Assembly: GCF_029407905.1 (NCBI RefSeq)
Contig: NC_073629.1
Span: forward strand, 54,882,301 to 54,946,300
Reading direction: 5' to 3'
Length of the DNA: 64,000 nt
Origin: Bubalus kerabau
Taxonomy: Eukaryota > Chordata > Mammalia > Artiodactyla > Bovidae
Made by a program: the position numbers and the translations under genes. Below are positions 49,178 through 62,050 of the stretch, piece by piece (positions within the stretch are counted from its first letter, which is position 1; the number at the start of each line of letters is the position of its first letter). The notes under the pieces were generated by a model. That model was not told the origin of the DNA. It saw nothing but the letters and a program-made list of their open reading frames with translations, and did no database searches.

Positions 49178-49374
49178 TTATGTGACAGAGCTCACAGAAC
49201 TCATCAGGGCCAAGTCCTCTCCAACAATGGATGGAGTAAGAGATTCCATAGAGTTTGTGAGTTTTTTTCCAGACTTTATCTGGACTGTACGGGATTTCAC
49301 CCTGGAGCTTAAATTAAATGATGACCCTATCACAGAAGATGAGTACCTAGAGAACGCCTTGAAGCTGATTAAAG
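49178..49374 (+). CDS. GBP: GBP copy 2, coding exon 4 (TVRD motif)
   Basis: 197 nt, open, residues 143-208: YVTELTELIRAKSS, FVSFFPDFIW, TVRD (49284-49295) and [15 protein letters not shown]. The donor is gtatca. It provides the intact reference for the 2-bp deletion in copy 1. Confidence 0.94.
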
Positions 49375-51085
49375 GTATCAGAAAATGGCTGGGGTGTGGA
49401 TGGTCCTAAAGAGGGTCAAAGCTATGAAACACTGCCCATCATCTCTGTGATAGCATCTGTATTTGAAACTACGTCAAGACTCATAGAAATGGTGCCTGGG
49501 AACTAGGTTGTTACTCCTTGATAAGTTCTAGCAACTAGAGTTTTGTTCACTGAAGAATAAAGTTTAAGTCAAATGAAATTATTCAGAACTATGTATATTT
49601 GCTTGTTTTATTTTTTAGATTTTACATATAAGTGATATAGCATTTGTCTTTCTTTGTCTGACTTATTTCACTAGCATAATATTCTCTAGGTCTATCCATG
49701 TTCCTGCAAAGAATTTTGTTCTCTATAATGGCCAAGTATTATTCCATAGATTGCTTCAGTATCTTGGCTATTGTTTAATAGTGCTGCTATGAACATTAGA
49801 AGGAATGTACCTTTTCAAATTAGTGGGTTTTTTCCCCCCATGCTTTATATCCAGGCATGGAATTATTGAATTATATGGAAGTTCTATTTTTAGTTTTTGA
49901 AAACTTCCACATTGCTTTCCATGGTGGCTGTACCAATTTATATTCCTACAAGAGTGTTTATCCCTTCATGGATCACAGCCATGTCATGGTGAAGGGGCTT
50001 GCATAACTCAATGAAGCTATGAGTCATGCCATGCAGGGCCACCCAAATGGATGAGTCATAGTAGAAAGTTCTGATAAAACCTGGTTCACTGGTGGAGGGA
50101 ATGGCAAACCACTCCAGTGTTCTTGCCTCAAGAATGCCATGAACAATATGAAAAGGCAAAAAGATGTGACACCAGAAGATGATCCCTCCAGGTGAGAAGG
50201 TTTCCAACACACTACTGGAGATGAGCATAGAAATAGTTCCAGAAAGAATGAAGAGGCTGGGCCAAAGCAGAAAAGATGGTCAGTTGTAGATGTGTCTGTT
50301 GGTGAAAGTAAAGTCTGATGCTATAAAGAACAAAGTCAAATAGGAACTGGAATGTTAGGTCCAAGAGTCAAGGTAAATTGCACATGATCAAGCAGAAGAT
50401 GGCAAGAATGAACATTGACATTTTAGGAATCAGTAAACTAAAATTGATGGGAAGGGGTGAATTTAATTCAGATGACCTTTATATTTACTACAGTTGGCAA
50501 GAATCCCTTAGAAGAAATGGAATAGCCCTCACAGTCAACACAAAAGTCCATAATGCAGTACTTGGGTGGAATCTCAAAAATGACAGAATGATCTTGGTTT
50601 GTTTCCAAGACAAATGATTCAACATCATACTAATTCAAATCTATGCCCTAACCACTAATGCTGAAGAAGCTGAAGTTGAACAGTTCTATGAAGACCTACA
50701 AGACCTTCTAGAACTAACAATCAAAAAAATGTCCTTTTCATCATAGGGGACTGGAATGCAAAAGTAGGAAGTCAAGAGATACCTGGAGTAACAAGCAAGT
50801 TTGTCCTTGGAGTACAAAATGAAGTAGAGCAAAGGCTAACAGAGTTTTGTCAACAGAACACACTTGTCATAGCAAACACCCTCTTCCAACAACATAAGAG
50901 ACAACTCTACACGTGGACATCACCAGATGGTTAATATAAAAATCAAATTGATTTTATTCTTTGCAGCCAAAAATGGGGAAGCTCTATACAGTCAGCAAAA
51001 ACAAAACTTGGAGCTGACTGTGGCTCAGATCATGAACTCATTGCAAAATTCAGGCTTAAATTGAAGAATGTAGAAAAAATTCAGG

Positions 51086-51268
51086 GTTCCCTGTGAGCTC
51101 AGCTGGTAAAGAATCTGCCTGCAATGCAGAAGACCTGGGTTTGATCCCTGGGTTGGGAAGACCCCTGGAGAAGGGAATTGGCAACCCACTCTAGTATTTT
51201 TGGCTGGAAAATCCCAATGGACAGAGGAGTCACAAAGAGTCGGACATGACTGAGTGACTAAACACAGT
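51086..51268 (+). repeat. Bov-tA SINE inside BovB copy h
   Basis: gggttccctgtgagctcagc to gacatgactgagtgactaa. A-rich agaaaaaa flanks on both sides may be the target-site duplication. Confidence 0.9.
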
Positions 51269-51605
51269 ACAGAAAAAACTGCGAGGCCGCTCAGGTATGA
51301 CCTAATCAAATCCCTTATGATTATACAGTGGAAGTGGTGAGTAGATTCAAGGAATCTGATCTTGTAGACAGAGTGCACGAAGAACTATGGACAGAGGTTA
51401 GTAACATTATATAGAAGACAGTGACCAAAACCATTCCAAAGAAAATGAAATCAAGAAGGCAAAGTGGTTGTCTGAGGAGGCTTTATAAATAGCTGAGAGA
51501 AGAGAAGTGGAAGGCAAAGGAGAAGGGGAAAGATATACCCAAGTGAATGTAGAGTTCCAAAGAAAAGCAAGAAGAGAGAAAAAATTCTTCTTCAGTGAAT
51601 AATGC

Positions 51606-51625
51606 AAAAAAAAAAAAAAAAAAAT
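51606..51625. repeat. Poly-A tract inside BovB copy h
   Basis: About 20 A within the BovB body; not a 3' tail. Confidence 0.8.
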
Positions 51626-51885
51626 AGAGAAAAACAATCGAGTGGGAAAGACTAGAGATCTCATCAAGAAAACTGGAGATATCAGGGGAAACTTTCATGC
51701 AAGGATGGGCACGCTAAAGGACAGAAATGGTAAGGACTGAACAGAAGCAGAGGATATTAAGAAGATGTGGCAAGAGTACACAGAAAAACCAGACTTAAAA
51801 AGGGTTTTAATGACCCAGATAACCACGATGGTATGATCACTCATCTAGAGCCAGACATCCTGGAATGTGAAGTCAAGTGGGCTTT

Positions 51886-52095
51886 GAAAGTGGAAGTGTT
51901 AGTCACTCAGTCATGTCCAACTCTTTGCAACCCATGAACTATATTCCCGGCTTCTCTGTCCATGGTATTCTCCAGGCAGGAATACTGGAGTGAGTTGCCA
52001 TTTTCTTCTCCAGAAGATCTTCCTGACCCAGGGATTGAACCCAGGTCTCCTGCACTTCAGGTGGTTTCTTTACTAGTTGAGCAACCAGGAGAGAT
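51886..52095 (-). repeat. Bov-tA SINE inside BovB copy h, 10-bp target-site duplication
   Basis: Reverse Bov-tA flanked by agtgggcttt at 51876-51885 and 52096-52105. BovB sequence continues directly across it. Confidence 0.93.
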
Positions 52096-54656
52096 AGTGG
52101 GCTTTAGGAAGCATTGATAGAAACAAAGCTAGTGGAGATGATGGAATTCAGCTGAGCAACTTAAAATCCTAGAAGATGATGCTGTTAAAGTGCTGCACTC
52201 AATATGTCAAATTTGGAAAACTCAGCAAGGAACACAGGACTGGAGAAAGTGTTTTCATCCAACCCCAAAGAAGGACAATACCAAAGAATGTTCAAACTAC
52301 CGTAAAATTGTGTTCACTTCACATGCTAGCAAGATAATTTGCAAAATCCTTCACGTTAGGCTTCAGCAGTATGTAAACAGAGAAATTCCAGATGTACAAG
52401 CTGGATTTAGAAAAGGCAGAGGAACCAGAGATTAAATTGCCAACATTTGCTGGATCATACAAAAAGCAAGCGAATTCCAGAAAAGCATCTACGTCTGCTT
52501 CACTGACTATGCTAAAGCCTTTGATTGTGTGGATCACAACAAACTGTGGAAAATTCTTAGATTCAGGAATACCTTACCTCCCTCCTGAGAAACCTGTATA
52601 CAGGTCAAGAAGCAACAGTTCAAACCAGACATGGAACAACAGGCTGGTTCCAAATTGGGAAAGGAGTACATCAAGGCTGTGTATTACTACCTTGCTTATT
52701 TAACTTCTATGCAGAGTACATCATGTGAAATGCCAGGCCGGATGAATCACAAGCTGGCATCAAGATTGCTGGGAGAAAAGTCAACAACTTCAGATATGCA
52801 AATAATACCACTCTAATAGCAGAAAGTAAAGAGGAACTAAAGAGCCCCTTGATGAGTGTGAGAAAAGAGAGTGAAAAAAGCTGGCTTAAAACTCAACATT
52901 CAATGAATTAAGATCATGGAATCTAGTCCCATCACTTTATGGCAAATAGAAAGGGGGAAAGTGGAAGCAGTGACAGATTTTATTTTCTTGGGCTCCAAAA
53001 TTATTGTCGATGGTGACTGCAGCCATGAAATTAAAAGATGCTTTCTCCTCAGAAGGAAAGCTATGTCAAGTCTAGACAGTGTGCTAAAAAGCAGAGATAT
53101 CACTTTGCCAGCAAAGGTCCATATTGTCAAAGCTACAGTTTTTCCAGTAGTCATGTATGGATGTGAAAGTTGAACCATAAAGAAGGCTGTGCACCGAAGA
53201 ATTGATGGCTTTTGAACTGTGGTGTTGGAGAAGACTCTTGAGAGTACCCTGGACTGCAAGGTAATCAAATGAGTCAATCTTAAGGAAACTAAGCCTAAAT
53301 ATTCACTGCAAAGACTGAAAGCTGAAGCTGAAGCTCCAATACTTTGGCTACTGATGTGAAAAGCTGACTCACTGGAAAAGACCCTGATGCTGGGAAAGAT
53401 TAAGGGCAGGAGGAGAAGGGTGTGACAGAAGATAAGATGGTTGGATGAGATCACCGACTCAATGGTCATGAGTTTGAGTAAACTCTGGGAGATAGTGAAG
53501 GACAGGGAAGCCTGGCATGCTGCAGTCCATAGGATCACAAAGAGTCAGACACGACTTTGGGACAGAACAAAAACAAGAGTGTTCGAGTACTCCTTTTTCT
53601 TTACATCCTCATCAGTATTTATTATTAATATATGTAGACTGTTTTTGATTTGTAGCTCTTTAATAGTTATCATTGTTGAGCATCTTTCCCTGTACCTGTT
53701 GGCTCTGTATATCTAGTTTGGAAAAATGTCTATATAGGTCCTCTGCCCATTTTTGATAGGATAGAAGAGTGATTCAAAAATAATATACCTACTATTTACA
53801 TCAAAGAGTGTTTTGCCTATGCTTTTTTCTAGGAGTTTTATGCTTTAGTTATTACTTTTATGTCTTTAATTCATTTTGAGTTTCTTTTTATATATGGTGT
53901 GAGGAAATGGACTAATGTCCTTGTTTTATATGTAGCTGTCCAGTTTCCCACAACAGCTTATTGAAAAGACTCTTTTTTCCAGTGCATAATCTCACCTCCT
54001 TTGTACATTAGTTAACTGTAGGTGCATGAGTTTATTCCTTCTATTCCCTTGATCTGTGTGTCTGTTTTGTGCTGCTACCATGCTGTTTTGATGACTGTTT
54101 CTTTGTATATAGTCTGAAGTCTGGGAGGGTCATACCTCAGACTTGCTCTTCTTTCTCAAAGTTGCTTTAGCAATTCAAGATCATTTGTGATTCCATTTGA
54201 ATTTTAGGGTTATTTGTTTTAGACCTGTGAAAAACTGTTCTGGGTATTTTAATAGGAATCGCAGTAAATCTGTAGATTGTTTTCGCTAGTATGGCTATTT
54301 TCACAATAGTATGTTTTTCAATCCAAGAGCACAATATATCTTTTCATTTATTTCTGTTATCTTGAAATTCTTTCATGTATATAGGAAAACAGAATAAGAC
54401 TCACAGATATAGAAAAAAAATTACTGGGGGAGGTAAAGAGGAGGGGGAAAGATGGGAGTACGATTTTCAGATATACAGGTTACTACATATAAAATAGGTA
54501 AGCAATAAGTTTGTATTGTATAGCACAGGTTATACCTAGTATGTTGTGATAACTTTTAAAAGAGTATAATCTTCAAAAATACTGAACCTGTATGCTTTAC
54601 ACTTGAATTTAATATAATACTGTAAATCAACTATACTTGGATTAAAAAAAAGAAAG

Positions 54657-55158
54657 ATTTGATGCAAGTATAAAATATTTTGAACTATATATTTTCAACT
54701 ATTCTAGATGGTTGTGAAATTCAGATATAAATGTACTTCTCTTAAAGTATCGATAAGCTAGAGCTTCACATAAAATTATTAAAAAAATAATGAGGCTTAA
54801 GTGAATTATCTAAGTATACTTATCTAGGAATTAGAGTAAAAATTACTCAAAATTAAGTTACACTTAAGGTAAACTGTACCTTAACATCCAGATACAATAA
54901 GTGTTAAAACGCTTCAAAAACCAGACACTTGTGTTCCTTATTATGCTTATCACTTTTTGTGACAATGAAAACAATGAACTGTTAATGTTATTGTAAGGCA
55001 TAATATCACATATGTAAGGCATAATATCACAATGAAGAACAGATTCCCCTTATTCTTCTCAAAGACAGATGTAACTTTCTAGAGATTGGATAGTTGTATA
55101 ATCTACAAAAAGTGACTTTACACCCTGAATACACCCAGGATTCAATTTCAGTCTATTT
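54657..55158. other. Intron 4 of GBP copy 2, no repeat recognised
   Basis: AT-rich. A 19-bp near-direct repeat of aaggcataatatcac occurs at 54996-55010 and 55016-55030. No gene. Confidence 0.5.
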
Positions 55159-56130
55159 GTTGTTCAGTCCCTCAGTCATATCCAACTCTTTGTGACCCTA
55201 TAGACTGCAGCAAGCCAGACTTCCCTGTCCTTCACCATCTCTGGGAGTTTGCTCAAACTCATGTCCATTGAGTCGGTGATTCAATCCAACCATCTCATCC
55301 TCTGTCATCCCCTTCTCCTCCTGACTTCAATCTTTCCCAGCATCAGGGTCTTTTCCAGTGAGTTGGCTCTTTGCATCAGGTGGCCAAAGTATTGGAGCTT
55401 CAGCTTCAGCATCAGTCCTTCCACTGACTATTTAGAGTTGATTTCCTTTAGGATTGACTGATTTGATTTGATTGCTGTCCAAGTGACTCTCAAGAGTCTT
55501 CTCCAGCACCACAGTTCGAAGCCATCAATTCTTTGGTGCTCAGCCTTATTTATCATCCAGCTCTCATATCTGTACATGACTACTGGAAAGACCATAGCTT
55601 TGACTATATGGACCTTTGTTGGTAAAGTAATGTCTCTGCTTTTTAATATGCAGTCTAGGTTTGGCATAGCTTTTCTTCTAAGGAGCAAGCATCTTTTAAT
55701 TTCATGGCTGCAGTCACTATTTGCAGTAGTTTGGAGCCCAAGAAAATAGCCTGTCACTGTTTTCATTGTTTCCCCATCTATTTGCCATGAAGTGATAGGA
55801 CTGGATGTCATGATCTTAGTTTTCTGAATGCTGAATTTTAAGCTAGCTTTTTCACTCTCCTCTTTCACCTTCATCAAGAAGCTCTTTAGTTCCTCTTTGC
55901 ATTCTGCCATAAGGGTGGTGTCATCTGCATCTGAAGTTATTGATATTTCTCCCAGCAATCCTGATTCCAGCTTGTGCTTCATCCAGCCTGGCATTTCACA
56001 TGATGTACTCTGCATAGACGTTAAATAAGCAGGGTGACAATATGCAGCCTTGATGTACTCCTTTCCCAATTTTGAACCAGTGTGTTATTCCACATCCAAC
56101 TGTTGCTTCCTGACCTGTGTACATACTTTT
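55159..56130 (-). mobile_element. BovB copy i, 5'-truncated
   Basis: The 3' end is at left (tgttgttcagtccctcagtc). Minus frame 55428-56069 contains ADDTTLMAE and RT/3' sequence. It is moderately diverged. Confidence 0.92.
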
Positions 56131-56567
56131 TCATGATTTCTTATAACAGATCCTTCATTTTACTTTCCTCATCATATCATTACTTTTATTATAACAGATT
56201 TATTCATTATAATTTTTTGGGTTAATAAATTATTTTAATGAATTACATTTAGGTTGGTAACTATTTGGGAAAACCAATGTGTTTATGGAGTAGTCATGAA
56301 TTCTTCAAATTACATTTAAGTCACCTTTAGTATTCAGAGTTTCTACTGAAAAATAGCTAATCTTATTTGTAGTGTGTGAATTTTGACTGCATCTGTCAAT
56401 GAAGTTTTTATGTCCTATTTTAACTGTTACTCCACTATGTTTGTTTGTAGCTCCTCTTCATTATGTTCCTACAGTTTACTTCCAACATTGGTTGGACTCT
56501 ATCTGAACTGGACATTTGATCATTCATTAAATTCATTAAATTTGATAAATATCCAATAAAGCAGGCA

Positions 56568-56758
56568 GGCTTCCTCTGTGGCTTAGGGATAAAGAATCCA
56601 CCTGCAATGCAGGAGAGGTGCAGGAGACATGGGTTCAATCCCTGGGTCAGGAAGATCCTCTGGATATAATACTGGCAACCCACTCTAGTATTCTTACCTG
56701 GAGGGTTCCATGGTCAGAGGAGTACATGACTCGCAGAGTCAGACATGACTGAGCACAC
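56568..56758 (+). repeat. Bov-tA SINE, diverged
   Basis: ggcttcctctgtggcttagg to gacatgactgagcacac, with a small internal duplication (caggagaggtgcaggag). It ends about 240 bp before GBP copy 2 exon 5. The preceding 56131-56567 shows nothing recognisable. Confidence 0.88.
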
Positions 56759-56996
56759 ATGTAAAGTGGGCAGTATATTTGGTTCTGTGGATGCAAAATA
56801 CATTTACCTGAGACAAATATTTTCTAAAATTTCTCTCCAGAGATGTCATTCATATGAGTTAAATTTGGGTGAGTGCATTAAAGAAGTTCTATGAGCAGAG
56901 AAGACTCCAAAAATTAAAAATCCCCAGTCATTAAAATTTCTAGCTGACTTATTTGAATACTGTGCTTATTGTATTTATGTTTTCTCTCTTCCTCAG

Positions 56997-57242
56997 GTTC
57001 ACATCCCAATGTTAAAAAGGCCAACCTAACCAGGGAGTGTATCAGGCATTTTTTCCCAAAACGGAAGTGTTTTGTCTTTGACCGGCCAGTAAATGATAGG
57101 GAACTCCTAGCCCATCTTGATGAAGTTTTAGAAAGTCAACTGTATCCTAAATTCAAGGAACAATCGAATACTTTCTGTTCATATATCTTTACCCATGCAA
57201 GAACCAAGATCCTCAGGGAAGGGGTGAAGGTCACTGGGAAGC
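56997..57242 (+). CDS. GBP: GBP copy 2, coding exon 5
   Basis: Acceptor cttcctcag, 246 nt, donor gtgagt. It encodes residues 209-290 with KCFVFDRPVNDRELL and FCSYIFTHARTKILREG. It is open and lies 7.6 kb after exon 4 because of L1 and BovB insertions. Confidence 0.94.
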
Positions 57243-57810
57243 GTGAGTCTACTTTTCCAAAATCATATTTCTTTGTGGCCTGATATAAATTAAACATTCA
57301 TTTATATGTTCTTCAGTAGTTTCATTTTATAAAGAAGTATGTAATTCTACATTTTCATACTCCAGAGATAAGTATGTATGCGTTTCAGAAATTATCTGTC
57401 ATCATGGGATTAGTAAATTCGTTTCTAAAATCACTTGTAACTGATACCTTGGGTTCCTACATTTAAAAAGATCCCCACCATTGATGACAAAAGTCAATAA
57501 ATGATCAAATACTTCTCAGAGGAAGTCTTATACTGCAAGTGTTCTTCTCAAGGAGACTACTTAGAAGTGAGTTTAAACCAGTCCAAAATAAATATTAGTT
57601 TCTGACTCCCTGAAAAATCCATCAAAACGTTAGGAGTTAGGAACAAATATTATTTAAATTAAACTTGTGCTATTATGAAACAATTTTTCTGAGACACTTC
57701 CAATTATGTTGGATGAAGGTAGGTATTTGACATTTCCTTAAAGTTATGGCTCAAATAAAAGAAACAGTAAATGTAAAAATGAAAGTGATGAGAGTAGAAG
57801 TTGAGATGTG

Positions 57811-57845
57811 TGAGTTTGTGTATGTGCGTGTGTATGTGTGTGTAG
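57811..57845. repeat. Degenerate TG-rich tract
   Basis: gtgtatgtgcgtgtgtatgt-like sequence about 80 bp before exon 6, the counterpart of the long microsatellite in copy 1. The rest of intron 5 (57243-57924) shows nothing. Confidence 0.8.
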
Positions 57846-57924
57846 TTTTAGAACCATAATTTCAAAACCTTGGATCTCACTGAGTGAAAAATTGATATGT
57901 TTTCACGTTTCTTATTTTATTCAG

Positions 57925-58205
57925 GTCTGGGGACTCTGGTTGTGACCTATGTAGATGCCATCAACAGTGGATCAGTTCCTTGTTTGGAGAACGCAGTGAC
58001 AACTCTGGCCCACCTGGAGAATTCAGCAGCCGTGCAGAAGGCAGCTGACCACTACAGTGAGCAGATGACCCAGCGACTGAACCTCCCCACAGACACGCTC
58101 CAGGAGCTGCTGGAGGTGCACGCAGCCTGTGAGAAGGAAGCCATTGTAGTGTTCATGAATCAGTCTTTCAAGGATGAAAATCAGGACTTCCAGAAGAAGC
58201 TCCTG
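57925..58205 (+). CDS. GBP: GBP copy 2, coding exon 6
   Basis: Acceptor tttattcag, 281 nt, donor gtactg (acceptable but weak). It encodes residues 291-384 (LGTLVVTYVDAINSG to FQKKLL), from the end of the G domain into the middle domain. It is open. Confidence 0.94.
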
Positions 58206-58601
58206 GTACTGTGTTTAGCATTTGTCCTTTTGAATTCATGCCCTTCTGGAATGACATCTGGAATTGTATATATTCATCCTATAGTTTATCTCCTATTCAG
58301 GATAAAGTTGTCCAGATTCTCATGGGAGAGAGAATCCTAAAGGACCATAGAGCCTTTTTCTTTGAACCTTGGGGAATTTGTTCAAGATCCAACAGATCTG
58401 TCAAGCATTCCTTTCTCCTTTAGTGAATGGTGACATTATTTCAAAACTCTCCTAACTCAGTCCTGAGATGATTGCTCTTGATTTCCCTAAGCAGACTCTC
58501 TCAACAAAGATTGTTCTTTATATTTACTTTCTTTTTTATTTGTCTTATTGCTTTTGTTGAAGATAGAACCACAGGATGTTAGAGTTACTAGTAATAAAGA
58601 A

Positions 58602-58806
58602 GAAAGTGAAAGTCACACAGTTGTCTCCAACTCTGCAATCCCATGGACTCTAACCTGCCCTGCTCCTCTGTCCATGGTTTTCTCCAGGCAAAAGTACTGG
58701 AGTGGGTTGCCATTTCCTTCTCTAGGGGATCTTCCCGACACAGGGATCAAACCCAAGTCTTCTGCATGCAGGCAGATTCTTTACCAACTTGAACCACTAG
58801 GGAAGA
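58602..58806 (-). repeat. Bov-tA SINE inserted into an old MIR-like SINE
   Basis: Reverse Bov-tA (gaaagtgaaagtcacacagt to aaccactagggaag). The flanks (about 58555-58601 and 58807-58930) are the old SINE also present in copy 1 intron 6. Confidence 0.9.
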
Positions 58807-59056
58807 GATAATTCAAAAGTGGGATTTCACAAAAGAAGAAACTGAATTTCAGGGAGATTAAGAAACTTCTGTATAGTCTTACAGAGGTTTCAGAGTTGGG
58901 AGAAAAATCTTTGTATTTTGGCTACATTGCTTGTGTTGCTCCACTAGAATGGTTTTCTCATGAGGACCACCTTAGACCAATCCTTCTATTAGATTTCTTG
59001 AAAATTTATCTCTTCTGTTCCATGCTTCTGGTGACATATCTACATTTACCCTGTAG

Positions 59057-59269
59057 GAAATCATAAAGAATAAGAAGGAAGGTTTTTTGCAACAGAATGA
59101 AGAGGCATCTGCTAAATACTGCCAGACTAAACTTGATCAAATTTTGAAGACTCTAAAGGAAAGTATTTCAGCAGAGAGTTTCTCTGTTCCTGGAGGGCAC
59201 AAACTCTACAGGAAAGCAATGGAAAGGTTACAGTGTGACCATATCCATGTGCCCAGGAAAGGAGTGAAG
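59057..59269 (+). CDS. GBP: GBP copy 2, coding exon 7
   Basis: Acceptor ccctgtag, 213 nt in phase 0, donor gtgagg. It encodes residues 385-455, including FSVPGGHKLY and PRKGVK of the helical middle domain. It is open. Confidence 0.94.
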
Positions 59270-59385
59270 GTGAGGAACAAGGGGAGCATGGGGAGCCTAC
59301 AGAATAGAGTCCAGGGGGTCTCCTGAAAATCTGAAAGCAAAACACCATGTGAGAGAGAGCATGGGGATATCATGACAGCTCAGGG

Positions 59386-62050
59386 CCTTGTTGTTGTGCA
59401 GTCTCTCAGTCATGTCTGAATCTGTGACACTGTAGACTGCAGCAGGTCAGGCTTCCCTGTCTTTCACCAACTCTGGGAGTTTGTTCAAATTCCTGTCCAT
59501 TGAGTTGGTGATGCCATCCAACCATTTCATCCTCTGTCATCCCCTTCTCCTCCTGCCTTCAATTGTTCTCAGCATCAGGGTCTTTTCTACTGAGTAGGCT
59601 CTTCACATCAGGGAGCCAAATTATTGGAGCTTTGGCTTCAGCATCAGTCCTTCCAGTGAATATTTTGGGTTGATTTCCCTTAAGATTGACTGATTTGATT
59701 TGATTGCTGTTCAAGGGACTCTCAAAAGTCTTCTCCAGAACTGTAGTTTGAAGGCATCAATTCTTTGGTGCTCAGTTATTTTTATTGTCCAACTCTCACA
59801 TCCATACATGACTACTAGAAAAACCATAGCTTTGGCGATACAGACCTTTGTCAGCAGTGTCTCTGTTTTTTAATATGCTATGTAGGTTTGTCATTGCTTT
59901 TCTTCCAAGGAGCAAGTGTCTTTTAAATCATGGCTGAAGTCATCATCTGCAGTGATTTTGGAGACCAAGAAAATAAAGTCTGTTGCTGTTTCCATTGTTT
60001 CCCCATCTATTTGCCGTGAAGTGATGGGACTGGATGCCCTGATCTTAGTGTTTTGAAGGTTGAGTTTTAAGCCAACTTTTTCACTTTCCTCTTTCACCTT
60101 TATCAAGAGGTTTTTAAAATTCTTCTTCACATTCTGCCATAAAGGGATGGTGCCATCTACATATCTGAGGTTATTGATATTTCTCCCTGAAATCTTGATT
60201 CCAGCTTGTTTTTCAGCCAGCCAGGCATTTTGCATGATGTACTCTGCATAGAAGTTAAATAAGCAGGGTGATAATATACAGTCTTGATGTACTCCTTTCC
60301 CAGTTTTGAACCAGTCTGTTGTTCCATGTCCAGTTCTAACTGTTGCTTTTTGACCTTCATACAGGTTTCACAGGAGGCAGGTAAGGTATCTGGTATTCCC
60401 ATCTCTTTAAGAATTTTCCACAGTTTGTTGTGACCCACATAGTCAAAAGCTTTAGTGTAGTCAATGAAGAGAAGTAGATGTTTTTCTAGAATTCTCTTGA
60501 TTATTCTATAATCCAACATATGTCGGCAATTTGATCTCTGGTTCCTCTGCCTTTTCTAAATCTAGCTTGAAAACCTGAAAGTTCTTGGTTTGCATACTGT
60601 TGAAACTTAGCTTGAAGGATTTTGAGCATGACCTTGCTAGCATGTGAAATGAGTGCAATTGTGTGGTACTTTGAACATTCTTTGGCATTTCTCTTCTTTG
60701 GAATTGTAATGAAAACTGACCTTTTCCAGTCCTGTGGCCACGACGAGTTTTCCAAATTAACTGGCATATTGAGTGTAGCACTTTTACAGCATCACCTTTT
60801 CAGATTTGAAATAGCTCAGCTGGAATTCCAATACCTCCACTAGCTTTGTTTGTAGAGATGCTTCCTGAGATCCACTTAACCTCACACTCCAGGATGTCTG
60901 GCTCTAGGTGAGTGATCATACCATCAAGTTTATCTGGTTCATTAAGATCTTTTTTGTACAGTCTTCTGTGTATTCTTGCCACCTCTTCTTAATATCTTCT
61001 TCTATTATGTCCTTACCATTTATGTCCTTAATTGTGCCTATCTTTGCATGAAATGTTCCCTTGGTATCTCTCATTTTCTTGAAGAAATCTCTAGTCTTTC
61101 CCATTCTATTGTCTTCCTCTATTTCTTTGCATTGTTCACTTAAAAAGGCTTTCTTATCTCCCCTTGCTATTCTCTGAAACTCTGCATTCAGATGAATATA
61201 TCTTTCCTTTTCTCCTTTGCCTTTGCCTTAATTTCTCTTTTTTCTCAGCTATTTGTAAGGCTTCCTCAGACAACCATTTTGCCTCTTTGCATTTCTTCTT
61301 CTTGGGGACTGTTTGGATCACCACCTCCTGTACAGTGTCACGATCCTCCTTCCATAGTTCTTCAGGCACTTTATCAGATCTAATCCTTTGAATCTATTCA
61401 TAACTTCCACTATAATCATGAGAGATTTGATTTAGGTCATACCTGAATGGTCTATTGGTTTTCCCTATGTTCTTCAATTGAAGTTTAAATTTTGCAATAA
61501 GGAGTTCATGATCTGAGCCACAGTCAGCTCCCAGTCTTGTTTTTACTGACTGTACAGAGCTTTTCCATCTTTGGCTACAAAGAATATAATCAATCTGATT
61601 TCATTATTGACCATCTGGTAGTATTGTTCCATGTGTAGAGTCTTCTTTTGTGTTGTTGAAAAAGGGTGTTTGCTATGAACCTTGAATTCTCTTGACAAAA
61701 TTCTGTTAGCCTTTGTCCTGTTTCATTTTCTATTCCAAGGCCAAATTTGCCTGTTACTCTAGGTATCTCTTGACTTCTCACTTTTGCATTCCAGTCCCCT
61801 ATGATGAAAAGGATATCTTCTTTTGGTGTTAGTTCTAGACGGTCTTGTAGATCTTCATAGAACTGTTCAATTTCAGCTTCTTTGGCATTATTGTTTGGGG
61901 CACAGATTTGTATTATTGTGGTATTGAATAGTTTGCCTTGGAAACAAACTCATATCATTCTGTCATTTTTGAGATTACACCTAAGTACTGCATTTTGGAC
62001 TCTTTTGTTTACTATGAAGGCTACTCCATTACTACATGTTATTTATTCTC
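59386..62050 (-). mobile_element. BovB copy j, about 2.65 kb, in intron 7 of GBP copy 2
   Basis: The 3' end is at left (ttgttgttgtgcagtctctcag). Minus frames run in BovB order: RT at 59891-60235 and 60157-60519, then 60501-60767, 60800-61104, 61154-61369 and endonuclease-side sequence at 61590-61781 (SQEIPRVTGKFGLG). Frames are broken. Intron 7 of copy 1 has no such element. Confidence 0.92.

Larger units (their letters stand above)
49959..53572 (+). mobile_element. BovB copy h, close to full length, with 11-bp target-site duplication
   Basis: It is flanked by acaagagtgtt at 49948-49958 and 53573-53583. After subtracting two inserted SINEs, about 3.2 kb remains, the usual full BovB length. 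The order is 5' region, endonuclease (plus frame 50378-50617, GEFNSDDLYIYY), RT (about 52300-52830) and 3' end. Frames are broken many times, so it is inactive. It lies in GBP copy 2 intron 4. Confidence 0.9.
49610..54656. mobile_element. Inverted (twin-primed-looking) L1, split by BovB copy h
   Basis: 49610-49958 and 53573-54365 are antisense L1 (ORF2 end onward), starting exactly at the text that adjoins agaatagactcacagac in intact L1s. 54375-54656 is the following 3' UTR in sense orientation, ending attaaaaaaaagaaag. The break between them sits at one point of the L1 consensus order, as expected from twin priming. Confidence 0.7.

Noticed and set aside
55249..55749. Plus-strand open frames opposite BovB, such as 2092-2661 and 55249-55749
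   Set aside because: These are complements of the BovB coding strand; the same frame recurs in every antisense BovB copy here.
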